Below, piece after piece: positions 49,516 through 61,110 of a stretch of DNA of 64,000 nt. Origin of the DNA: Formicarius rufipectus (taxonomy: Eukaryota; Chordata; Aves; Passeriformes; Formicariidae); the NCBI GenBank assembly GCA_013399695.1, contig VXAU01002498.1, positions 248,001 to 312,000 of the forward strand, given 5' to 3'. Numbering within the stretch: position 1 is the stretch's first letter; each line of letters opens with the position of its first letter. Made by a program: the position numbers and the translations under genes. The notes under the pieces were generated by a model. That model did not search any database. It had not been told where the DNA came from and worked only from the letters and a program-made list of their open reading frames with translations.

Positions 49516-49540
49516 TTGTTCCAACACAGAGTTGGAACAA
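49516..49540. repeat. Perfect hairpin, 10-bp stem, 5-nt loop
   Basis: ttgttccaac (49516-49525) and gttggaacaa (49531-49540) are exact reverse complements around acaga. The stem has mixed composition, so it is more notable than the AT-only hairpin at 24558, but it is too short for a microRNA precursor. Confidence 0.8.
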
Positions 49541-52500
49541 CAGTGAGACTTTCTTGTAGGGCCACAGATGGTTTGGTTTTGATTGCTGGATTTGGGGGAT
49601 GGGTGAAGATTAAGGGGATCAGGAAGGGAGTCAGGGAGGGGAAGGAGAAGGTCTCTGAGGTTTTATGCTAGATCTGGGAAATCAGCGCCCTCAAAGGTCC
49701 TGACAAGTCAGCATTTTCTAAAGCAAAAACATTTAGGAAAATTCAGTATCAGTTCAGTGTGTAACAGCATCATTTCTGTGTCCTTTTACTTTTTTGGTTT
49801 AAGTACTAGCTAAATCTGCACAAAAGTGGGGTCTTTTCTTTCTTTGTACTCCAGCTAATCCTAACCATAATATTGATGCCATTTGTGTTTAAGTGGTTGC
49901 TGTGTAAATTAGCATGTGGCATAAGGTTGTAACTTCAGAAGGAGTTTATGGGCTACAAAAACATCTAAACCAGATCCAATTTTTTATGTAAATGTCTGTA
50001 AAATCAAAATTCAAGAAAGGAATGGAGAAAATAAGGACTTGAGAATTTCTTCACTTTCTCAAAATGCAAGTGTTTCAGCTGGGGTTTCTTCTGTTCTTTA
50101 AGCTGTGACCATGAGTGAATGCAACCTGTATTCTCATTAGATGCACAGACATAAGCTTTGGGTTCCTTTCTAGCTGCTGAAATCAAATTTTCTTCTTTTC
50201 TCTTGTTATGCAAATAGGAATGAGAAAAGCATTTAGCCTGCAATATGCACTGTGTAAGCATCTTGACTTCAGTCCCAGAGCAGTCTTTAGAGATAAAACT
50301 TACAAAATTAGGAGCAGTATTACACACTGCAGTGTATCAAAGGGAATCAAGCAATAATGCTTTAAATTGAATTAAGTCACTGATGTTTTGATATTAAGTA
50401 ATTTTTGTATGACTGGTAACTTTGTTCAGTGTCCTGTCTTTCCTTTCTGCGAGAAATTTTGCAAATAAAACTGTAGAGATCTGATTATTTAGCAGTCACA
50501 ATAAAATACCACTCTCCATGCAATTTTTTCTCCCTACTTTACTCAGAAGCCAGTCATTGAAAAGTATCAAATCCCTGAGAAAGGCAAATCCCTCCAACCA
50601 TGGGTTACACTTTGAACTCTTGACTGTTATTGATTTTTGAGGTCGGTAACACTGAGGTTGGAAAAATTTTAAAAAGAAAAGAGGTTGATTTTAAAAGGAA
50701 ATTACAGTTTTGCTAAATCAACTTTCTGCAAGCTTATTTTGAAAATGGTTGAAAAAAGGAGCAGAAAAAGTATCCAAAAGTTTTTCTAGAGAAAGGTACA
50801 GAGAAGAAATTCTTCAAAATGATACCACAATGCAGAGCTTGCTGCATTTTATTTTTTTTTTCCTCTCATGGTGGGAAATGAAAGAGAAGCCAATTCTTCT
50901 GTATGTTGTCAAGCTGCACAAAAACAGACTTTCAGGAAAGTACATTTGACCCGAAGCAGAATTTGCAGTGTTCGTGTGGGTCTTTAAATTGCAGAAGTAA
51001 TCTTTGAACCGCCTTCAGATGTTCTGGATGGTCTGGGTCAGAGAGGCAGACGTGGCATCTGCAGGGGAATTTCTGTCTGCTGTGGAGAGGGCAAAACAGT
51101 GCCTGAGAGCACCTATAAACATTTAAAATACAGATGTGCTGTCAAACTGGAACAGAGCCTGTCATTTTGGTTGGGAGCTTGCTTTATTTAGGAGCAGAGG
51201 AATGACAACTTATATTTGGAGCTTTAGCCTTGTGCAATTTCAAACAGCAAAGTTACCAGCGCCTTGAAGAGCGTGGTTATCCCAGTGATGCCGACAGCCC
51301 TGCAAGCACAGTGGCGCTGCTGGGCTGGGCAGCAGTGACGGTGCAGGGTGTTGGGCTGTCACACTTAAAGCCACTCAACTGCACCTGGGCACTGATGGAT
51401 CAGTGTCCTGGCTGGCAGTCACCCTCAGAGCAGAGGGCTGGGATGCCCAGAGATAACTGCAGGCAGAGGTACAGGGGTGTCCACTGAGCTACACCACAGG
51501 ACCTCGCTCTTCAGTGATCCAACAGCTTGTCAAGACTAGGAACTGAAATCCAGTGCTGGAAAACAAACCAGCTGGGATACCTTGTGCCCTGTTGTAGATC
51601 ACAAAAGGCTGCAGGATTCAGGGATGCAGTAGAGTGTTCTCAGCCTTGGGTTTCCTGACCCTACAGAGAGGACTTTGAGGAGGCCACAAGGCATTGATGT
51701 TCTGCTGACCAAAGCATCGAGGCAGCTCCAATTTGCTCCCACAAGTGGCTGAATGCTGAGGTTTGCCACACAAAGTTGTCTTAAGTATCTTGTGGGAAAA
51801 CAAACCCCAGATTTTAAATCTTGTGCCTCTCTCACTTGTCAGTTAACACGTAACTTCAGTGCAAAGTGAGTGGGGACCTCTGTGTGTCAGGTGCAGGGAA
51901 GCTGCCACACGTTTAGCTGATGGAGCCTGTGCAGTGTTTTAGCAGCACATAATGAATTGCTTAACCATGTAAGCAGCAGCTAGAGGTGATCATTCCAGGC
52001 AACAGCAATGTGTTTCAAAAATTGCACCATAGAAAATGGCAGATGTTTATGACCCTACTCCTGTGCAGGATTTACAAGATCTTTAATAATAGCACTGTTG
52101 AACAATGCTAATACTTTATTAAATATTTCAAATTTTTTCTGCTTATTATTCTAAAAGGTTCATTAACCCCTTCCCTCCTTCCTTCAGAAGGATTAGCCAT
52201 TTTACAGACAGTCCAGAAAAAGCTGTGTGTGCTCAGGAAAAATTATTTCATATGCAAATAGAATATTGCTTTACTCTCCACCACTAATACACTTATATGG
52301 ATATTCATGGAAAGGAAAATCATTAAAATGTAAAATATCCTATATGATCATATGGGGGGGCCTTTTAAAGAAGGTCAGTTCTTACATAATGCACATACTT
52401 GACTTCTTTTGTGCTTCTGAATCAATAAGTACAAGTAGAAAAAGCAATATTTTTTATTATAAGAAATTAATGACCTATGTGATCATCTTTGTAATGTGGG

Positions 52501-53879
52501 AAAAGTCATCTTTACAAAGATGGTTTTATTTCATCATAGCATTACATACAAAAGAAATATGTACCTGATGTGTGGTTACTCATTACTCCCTGTGTTTTAA
52601 ATGTATATTCCATAACAGGTACCCTTTGGGAATCCAACAGGTTCTGTTTCCTTTTCAAAATTCTATGCATTCCTTGAGAAGCTTTGAATCACTGTTGAGA
52701 TTCTTCTAATACTTGCATATGAGCCATGATCCCAGTAGTAAGCTGTGCTCATCGTTTTCTTTTTATGACTTATTCTTGCCCTAGGAACTGTAATTAATCA
52801 AACAAGACCAGGTACCTGACCCTGTTGGTGCTGTTCGGCTACGAGGAGGCTGCTGCTGTACATTTTGCAGGCACAGAGGTTGCATCCAGTGGCAGCCTTT
52901 GCATTTAGTTTGTTACTCTTTATCAGTGGTTCCTTGTTGGGGTGAAGAAATATCTGTGCTTTAGGAGTTTGGCACTGTACAGCATATTTTAATGATGTTA
53001 TTAAACCTATCTCAGTTTTATCTGCATCAGGCAATTCCTTTTTCTTCTACGTATTAGGAAAACATTCTTAGTCAATTTATTATTTATATTAATTATAAGG
53101 ATCTCTGTACTATATGCTGGATAATGTTTTGAACAGTTTCTGAAACCAAACTGGTTTGAAATCTAAGGAACTACTTGCAGGGAGTAGCTGCTACTTGCAC
53201 ATGGGCTCGTGGTCTGGTTCTGCCTCCTAGCCCTTCACCTGCAATCCCTGCTGGACCTTGCAGGGTGTATAGGGTGGCATGATGTGCTGTCACATCTGAA
53301 TGCCACATCCCTGCTGGGCTGGAGGCAGGCTGATATGGAGAGTAGGGGGAGCAATCAGCTGTTTAAAAGCTCAGCTGTGTGGAGTTAAAGAAAAGTAGGC
53401 AAAATGCATTAAATGCAGGTCATTGCAGAATTGGATTCAGAAAGGAGGTCCAAATGTTGTATCACCTTTTTTGCATTTATATGTCTATTTACTCTATTTA
53501 ATTTTGTCACAGTGAAGTAACTGTGGGACTACATGAAAGACCATCTCTTTTCCAGTTGTCAAAAAAATAAGAGAATTAGCTGTTGAATATTTCTTCTAGT
53601 GTACAGCTCCCTCTTAATTCCATTAACAATGCATGACTATGGAAGTAAAATATCACATCCAATGAACCCTTGTTGTAGATAAAAACAGATCATAAAAATA
53701 GTTCTTTTGATGTGTTCAAACAGAAGAATCTGCTCTAATAAGACTTCCTTCCAAATCTTAGAACCTGAGCTTTGCCACAGGTCTCAAGACTTAGAGGGCC
53801 CAGCTTCCAAAAGTTCAGCTTCTTCATTTCAGTAAACACATCTGCATCAATAAGGACCTCCAAATGAGTCCTCAGAGAT

Positions 53880-54290
53880 CCATAACCTGCTAATGCATTA
53901 TGAAAATGAAGTGGACTCTTCTAAATGGAATACAGGTGTTCATCCAGAGCACCGGCAAACTCGGTTATTGGGGGATGATGGGCTTCCCAATGTAAATGGT
54001 GGTGGCACAGGGGCCGTGCTGGCCATTTTAAATACAGGCAGATGTAAAGGCCCGTGGCTGCAAATCAATGAAGAAGGCTCTCATGGCTGAGATTGCCCAG
54101 GGCCAAAGTCCAGCAGTGCAATAACTGTCATGTGTTTGTTAATAAATATTGAATGCTTTGTATGGAACCCTGAAAAATGGTTGAGTTTCTAAATGAAAAT
54201 CTGAATTTGCATCATGTGTAATGAGGATGAACCATGTTTAATCCCCTGAAAGGGAAAGCATGATTTAGTAGCCTGCATTCCTCATACTAG
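53880..54290. promoter_or_regulatory. Candidate conserved enhancer-like element
   Basis: About 400 bp of mixed, non-repetitive sequence with many transcription-factor-like words. It has an exact POU octamer ATTTGCAT (54205-54212), 'gttaataaatattga' forkhead/homeodomain-like words near 54139, 'ggccattttaaatac' near 54021 and a 'ctgcaaatcaatg' word near 54058. The texture differs from the neutral AT-rich surroundings. A 65-codon frame (53893-54090) crosses it but resembles no protein I know. This is inference from composition and motif content only. Confidence 0.3.
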
Positions 54291-55201
54291 TAAGGATCTC
54301 TTACCTGAGAAGGAGATGCAGGATCAGGCTTGACATAAGGAGAAAGAAGGAATTTGTACGGTGCAAAAAAAAATCTCATAATAAACCACACAGATGACAG
54401 CAGTAAAACAGGATCCATTATTCATGCTCCAGGCACAAACAACAGTGCAAGTGTATTTCCAACACATACAGATGAAAGGATGCATAATAACAAGCCAAAA
54501 ATGCCTAATGTTTGCCAGCAGTCCTTAATCAACACCATGGATGTCATTGACCATTCAATATGGAGTTAATTTCTTAATATATGACCATCTCTCTTCACTT
54601 TCTGGGCAAAAATCTTACAAGAAGCAAGATAAAGACCAGTTTTAGACCACTGACATTTAGGAATGAAGGTTTCAAATAGGAGACAATTCCACCTCTCTCT
54701 CCTCTGTAAAAGATGAAGAATGTGAAATTTTTGAGACCTCTGTGCACTTTTCATGTGCTTCTGTTTGAAATATACCAGTGCCTCCATCTCTGCAGGTGTC
54801 TAATTGTCTCTTCCTTTTGAGTTGGCTGTGCAATAATTTCCGAAATTACATCCGTCTATGCCATCGTCCTCGTATTCCCTCAGCTCCTACCTTAGGAACC
54901 TGAAGTAGCAGAAAGATTGGTAAAAGGAGTCAAAAACTTTTCTTTTGGTGCTTCTAATTTTAACTCCATGAAAATTAATGCAATGTAAATAACTTTACTT
55001 GTGGCAGTAAAAGAAAACACTTGAGTTTAAAAGCAACGTTGACCACTGAGAGATTATTGTGTCTGGCAGATCCACGGTTCAGTACAGCTAAGCAAAACTG
55101 CTGCTACTTTCCTGTGCATTGAGAAATGGTTTAATGATTATCTGTAGTGTAATTTAGGGTTGATTGCCCCCCCTCGCTTCTTTTTGCCTTTGTAGTTGTA
55201 G

Positions 55202-55303
55202 GCAACAAATACAAGAGAAAAACTGGTCAACGTAATGGCTTTGGAGAGGGATGAAACTCCTGTGATCAGGAACTACTTGTGTAAAAAGAATTGTGCTGAT
55301 AAA
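55202..55303 (+). other. Candidate small coding exon (unproven)
   Basis: A C- and T-rich tract (about 55166-55192) ends in tgtagttgtag|G, and the donor ataaa|GTAAGC follows 102 nt later. The interval is open in one frame for all 34 codons, phase 0 at both ends. The conceptual peptide has ordinary protein composition (it includes VMALERDETPVIRNYL). The codon just before the acceptor is TAG, so the frame opens exactly at the proposed boundary. I recognise no family, and no neighbouring exon in a compatible phase was found. Confidence 0.15.
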
Positions 55304-55619
55304 GTAAGCTTGGAGCTCCTTTTGTGCTGTCTTCCTCTGAGCTGTATTTTTTCCACTCTTGTTTTAGGTTAGCCTGATGTAGGTTGTGATTAAGAAAGTC
55401 TTAAATTTAATTGCATACGATACGTATGGTGCATGAATAGACACCCCTTCAAAGGACAAAACTGGTTGGTTCTCTTGCCATTTCTCTGCTGATTTAGATT
55501 TGAGGTGCCCTTCTCTCCAGGGAGTTTCTCCCCTTTACTGTGTTTCATGACCTCAGCAGACTGTCACAATTCTGATAGAATTTGCTTATCTGTGATGGGC
55601 TGAAGGAGATGATAGAAAA

Positions 55620-55910
55620 GTGATTTAAATAAAAATTTTACAAGGTAGAATTTGTTTTCATAAGCTGAATTTTATTCTTTATATAAATTGTTTCATTCTT
55701 GCACTGCAGAATAGGTGGTTATAAAATGAAGCTAAAAGTTGGTTTATTTAAACACATAAGACAGTATCTAAACATATAAAAATTGACAAAATAGTACAAA
55801 TATAATACAAATTTACAGGTGTTGCAGTATAATTATAAAGGAAAATCTATAGAAAAACGAAGGTTGTAAATAGGGTTTATAGAAATAAATATTTCTTTAT
55901 TATTATTGTG
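55620..55910. other. AT-rich patch
   Basis: About 290 bp strongly enriched in A and T with many ata, taaa and ttta words, the most AT-rich patch I noticed. It could be a matrix-attachment or easily unwound segment. No repeat unit is evident. Confidence 0.6.
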
Positions 55911-58900
55911 CAGCCTTGGAGGTACTTTAATGCTCTCTTTTCCTGGGATAAAAATGGCTACTTGATATGCTGGAAGCTAAATCTCTGGAAAATTTTCTCT
56001 CTGTTCTATATAAAATAACTATGGGTCGTGTGTGTCTCATTGGGGCCTGGCCAGCTTGGTGATGCTCTGTCTGATAGTGGGAAGCATGAAAGTCTTAATT
56101 TATAGTCTGCTGTTTAAACGTGAAGGGTTTTCTGTGCACTATATATCTTTTTATGGCACGGAATACCTTGGAGGAGTATCTGTGGCTCTACAGTTCACTT
56201 TCTGGATGTTTAATAACAGCAAACAATAAAATTTATTTAGTGATGGTGAAACAGGAACAGGAACTCCAGAGGGGGCTGAGTTCTGATACATTCACTCAGC
56301 TGAAGTTGCAGGAAGAAAGTACCAATGAAATATGAGTAAAAATATTATGGCTAAACAAATGCACAAATTGTTTCAGCCTCTGACTTTCTTTGGGCTGTTA
56401 AGAGAGCTCCAAATCCCTAAAGATCTTAGATTTCAGATGAAAATGGGTTAGCAAGGTGCAACTGTTATGAATAGTTGTTATGGAAAAAATCAGCACCGTC
56501 ATTTTTCTGAAACAATATTCGTGTTGGAAAAATGTCATAAGAGATGTGCACATGGCACAGCACTGAGCTGTGTTGGGTATTCCCAACACACCCACAGGCA
56601 GAAATCTCCTCTCAGGTGGCCAAAAGCAGCATTCCTGCTGTCTGCACAGGCAGTCCAGGTCTCTGGCCTTTGCACAATAGAAAAGTAAGCATGAAATACT
56701 TTCTCCTGAAGAAGGTTGGCTCATTTCTTATTTCAGAGCTGATGTTTATAACTTACTAGGCTTTCTGTGTGTCTCTAATAACTCAGCTGGGTTCAGAAGG
56801 ATTTGGTGTGATGGTCAGGGAGTGAATTCCTCTGTGAAAATACTCAGATGTAGACTGTAGAGTAACTGAAGGGTGGTTATCCAGAAAACAAGAACTGTGG
56901 CAATTAACAAGGTTTGTAATAATAAGGTTTGGGATCTTTGGTCTGCAACAAATAGGGCATATGAAAATATTTCATGAAAAGTGAGGAAGATTGTAGAAGA
57001 GTTAGTAACTCTGAGGTGGTGATGGTGAGTGCTGGATAATTTACACACTATGGGACCAGAGACTGAAGGGATGAGATTGATTTCGTGGCTGGGACACTTA
57101 CCCAGGATGTGGGACATCTGAACTAATATCCTTGCTTCATACTTCCTGACTAGCAATTCCCTTCCTGAACTTGCAATTGATTTCTGACAACAGCTTTTTC
57201 CTGAGGATGGGAAGTTGCTGTAATAAAGTTCTGGTTTTGCTAACAGCATTTTGTAGTTGAGGGGAAAGTATTTAATTACATTGGCTCTGATATGAACACA
57301 GGGAAATCTGTTAGGGGAAAACAAAACAAAGAAACCTCACAAACAATCAAAAGTCTTTCAGCAATTATTTCAGGTGGGAAACTGGAGATCTGAATAAGTC
57401 TCAGACTTCCAAAGAAGTTGTCCTGTGGGGCTTTCAAGTATTTTATGGCTGGTTTTCCATCCTGTGTTACTCGTGCAACCCATTGCCAGGGGAGCCAGGC
57501 CAACTACCTGAGAGCCTGGAAAGGAATCAGGTCAGGACACAGTGGTGCTTCCCATGATTTATTTGTGGAGAATTGTTTTACCCAAATCATTATTTGAGGT
57601 GAGTGTAAAATTTAAAGGAAATAAATATATCAGCTCTGTTGTTGCTGATGTCACATAGTTGAACTTAAGCACTGTTGGTCCTCCATTGCCTCTGTTTCAC
57701 TTGAGATGAATCTGGACAGGCAGCTGAAACAGGAGACACTCAAAATCATGCTGAGGGTTAATCTCTTGCACCTAAAGAAATTTCCTGAGCCGACCCTCAC
57801 CTGTGCTTTTGGAAGTAAAGGAATCATTTGGCCAATGCTTCCTCCACTTGCAATTAAACATGCTGGCAGCTCTCCAGCAGGAGCTCTATCAGCAGGAATA
57901 TTTAGCAGCACAGAGGATATAATTTCAATATACTGACCCAGGCTGTTGCCAGATGGAGTAGAGGACTGTTGAGTGAAAATAAATCTATGAATGTTTTTGT
58001 GAGAGAAGGAAACTACTTCTTCTTTTGGGTGGGAGTGTGATAAGGAGATAAGGAAAGAAACAGATTTCTTCATTCTTTTCAGGGTTTTTCTTCCCTTTTG
58101 TTTTCCTTTATCTTGTTTGTTTTCATCTCATCTTGACAAAGAGACGATAAAGCATCTTTTAAACCCTATTATCTCTCATTTTGTGCCAAACTACATAGTG
58201 ACATGCAGCAGAACTGCTTGCTCATGAACCTGGGAGCTCTGCCCTGAGCCCAGGAAATGGGGGAAGAGTTGGGGGAGACTGCAGGTCTTTACAGCTTTTG
58301 TTGGCATTTCTGCTGGGCTCTGGTTCCAGCAATGCTGCTGGGGAAAGGGGCTGCCAGTCTGGCACAGGCAGTTCACTGCTGCCCTTGTTTGTGGCTCCCC
58401 ATCTCGTGTCAAGGTTCAGCATGGTCCCCGTTGCAGTCTGCTGGTTTGTGGTCATGGAAGCGCAAAGGTAGCTTATGAATCAACTTTTGAATTCTGTTCT
58501 GCAGTAAATGAGCCTCATGCAGTGTTTGTTATGTTGGCAGCTGACATTTAGCTTTGATTATTTATGTTTCTTAACATTTTGGTGCCTGGATTTGATGGCA
58601 TATATTTTAAAAGTAATGAAGACTGCAAAATAATGAGACCTCAGCATTTGTTTGTTCATGCCATGGTGAGAACTGAGGAGAGAGGGGTAGACCTGCCTGT
58701 TGGTCTGTACAGACTGTGGGTGGCAACCAACTATGTGGGGGTTTCGTGAAGAAATTGGCTTTTTGTTGCTAAAACTAAAAGAACTTTAGACAGTTGTTTG
58801 TTACAGAAAGATTACTACATTTCTGGTTTTTTTTAACCTAATTAAATTAATCATAAATTCAGGAATTTCTTTGGGATGCTTAAGAATTTTCTGGTTTGGG

Positions 58901-60414
58901 GAGGCACTTTCCTTGCCCAGTTTTAAAAGAATCATTCATTCTGTCTACTATATAGGAAGTGTTTTTAAAGTTGTGAGTCAGAGAGCATAGTATACATTAC
59001 CTTCTTACCACAAGTTTCATCTCTGCATTTGTACTTTTGTAAGGGTCACCAGGCCTTGATCTTGTTTCTGCTAAGCACTGTCTCCTTGCAATAATGAATG
59101 TCTTGCTGTAAGAGGATTTCAGCTGGACAGATGTACCTTAATGTCTTGCAGCAGGATTTACTGTTTTATAAGACTGATTTTGGATTATTGTGTTCTTGGT
59201 TGGGATGTGGCAAGTAGTGCCCATCCTGGGACTCAGGGTAAAGGAGCAGTGCTTGTGGGAAGCAAACCTGGACCTATAAAAATGCAGAGATCCTTGTACT
59301 GCAAACAAAACAACTTCATGAAGTTCAACTGCATAAATAACTGTTAAACTCTCCTATACTTTTCTTCAGAAATAACAGATTTCCAGTGATCTGGAAGTGA
59401 TCTGAAGCTGGCTGAATCCTATTGTGGGAGAGGATGCCTTCAGTGTTGTTCTAATTAGGGGTTGTATTTGAAACCCTTACTAGTTGTTTATAGTTAAGTT
59501 TCTGAAATTACCACTGTGCAAGTGCCTTTCCAGTTTACCTTGCAGAGAAAAATCATGTTGGCAAGGGGAAAGCTCCAATCTGTGATTCCCATGCATAGTT
59601 TTATGAACAAGCCATCTGTTGGCTGGAGGTGGTTTTTAGAAAGTGTTAAGGCAATGACTACAGCTGCTCAAGATGCTGTCGTGGAGAAACTGTGCCTGGA
59701 AGGCTTTGTGTGCCCCTCAGGGCACTCCAGGGGGATGCCCATGTGCCTGCCCTGGCCTGCAGAACATGTTAGTGTAGCAAAGAGCAGTGATCACACTTTG
59801 TGGAATTGCTGTCTATAAATTATTTTAGCCACACAGAGAATTATAAACCTATGGTGTTACAGAAAGCAAATATTCAGAAAAGTTTATAGAAACAGGCTTA
59901 TTCCCTAAATCCTTTGATTGTTTCATACAGTGGCTAATATTTATTTCATTACTGTAAAATCTTTTTGGTTGAATTTTTATATTATGGTTGTTTTATTGCT
60001 TTTAACTTGGTAGAACCATCCCAGTTGGGATTGTGCCCTACAGGATGTAGCTGCTGTTAAGTAGCTTCCTCAATGTCTCGTGCACACCTTTTGTTGTATT
60101 TCAGCCTTCCTTTGACGGGTTTCATTGCTGCCATTGCTGTGGATTTCCTTTTGCTTTGGCACTCAGCATTTCAGTGAAACGATGCTCTTTTGTTGGAAAA
60201 TTAAGCACAGAGGGTATGGGGAAAATCCCAGGAAATACACAATTTTCTGTTTCAGTGGCAGACTTTGAACTCCTGTAAATGCCTACCTTCCTATTCCCTG
60301 ACACACATATCCAGGGGGGAGGGGTTGTTGTATTTCATTCTTTTTGTTACCAACTTGATACTTTTATATGGGAAGAAAATGGCACTGGAGTTGAGTGTTC
60401 TCCTTTTGTTCATG

Positions 60415-60500
60415 CTTCTTAAAGACTTCTTCCTAATGTCTTCAACATTCTTATGCTTGTGCAAATGTGCTTGTCTGAACTACTGCTGCAAATTAATTTC
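60415..60500 (-). mobile_element. Possible CR1 scrap
   Basis: 'Aaagacttcttcctaatgtc' and, about 50 bp later, 'actgctgcaaattaattt' resemble two neighbouring blocks of antisense CR1 ('agtttttcctaatgtccaac' and 'ttgctgcaatttaagccc'). The spacing is about 30-40 bp too long, so an insertion or chance similarity must be considered. Confidence 0.33.
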
Positions 60501-61019
60501 CTTATCTAATTCTTCTTTATTTCTCCTGAATGCTATTGGGGAATAAAATCAAGTGTATACAATGTACACCAAATGGGATTGCCTCTTCCTTTAAGGTCTA
60601 GTTATTGTAGACATTTGCTCTAGCTGTGCAGAAAAAATAATGTTAACAGCTGCTTAATCTAGTTAGAAATGCATCTTGCTGTGTATTAAAAATTACTTCC
60701 ACTTATCTTTTCTAGTGGTATAATTTGTAAAATCACATTTTAAAAACTGAAACAGCCTAAATGTAACCTTGTTCAATCTTTTTATGTGTTAACATACAGA
60801 GGGTGAACATTTAAAAGGCCTTTGAGCACATGACATTTAAAATAGACACCTAAGAAATATCAGCCTTTTAGGCACTATACTACTCTTAGAAATCTTGCCC
60901 AAAGGGCTTATAGTGGTGCTAGATTATTTCAATTAAAAAGGGGAAAAAAAAATCATTCTGCTTCTTTTCAAATGAGATTTGCTATTTCTGGAAACTATTA
61001 AATGTTCAGATTGAGGACC

Positions 61020-61110
61020 CACCCTTTATAAATTAATGCAGCACAGAAGAGTAATTAAATTTGGTAATCTCATTAAAGCTTTTAATGGAATTGATCATTT
61101 CAAAGAGTTT
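61020..61110. promoter_or_regulatory. Candidate conserved non-coding element (weak)
   Basis: A dense set of homeodomain-type cores: ATTAAT near 61032, TAATTA at 61052-61057, and an inverted pair cattaaa/tttaatg around three bases (61071-61087). 'Ttgatcatttcaaag' follows. The spacing of TTAAT half-sites is typical of conserved developmental elements but was not tested by alignment. Confidence 0.22.

Larger units (their letters stand above)
45766..53879. other. Non-coding unique sequence
   Basis: No gene recognised. It contains the exon candidate at 47100-47336, a G/T-rich tract at about 45901-45985, a 15-T run at 48814-48828, the hairpin at 49516-49540 and a G-rich purine stretch at about 49590-49665. 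GC-richer patches lie at 48040-48370 and 51230-51520. Frames reach 157 codons (47983-48456) with competing frames beneath and no family match. An AT-rich 113-codon frame at 52227-52568 also matches nothing I know. Confidence 0.68.
54291..61019. other. Non-coding unique sequence
   Basis: No gene recognised. It contains the exon candidate at 55202-55303, a very AT-rich patch at 55620-55910, a possible CR1 scrap at 60415-60500 and a possible old-repeat scrap at 54311-54337 (gatgcaggatcaggct). Frames of 140 and 169 codons on the minus strand (57651-58073, 56815-57324) lack known domains. An acceptor-like site near 60103 is followed by about 58 open codons with no good donor. Confidence 0.68.

Noticed and set aside
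56815..57324. 169-codon minus-strand frame
   Set aside because: No recognisable domain, no splice or promoter context, and length within chance expectation.
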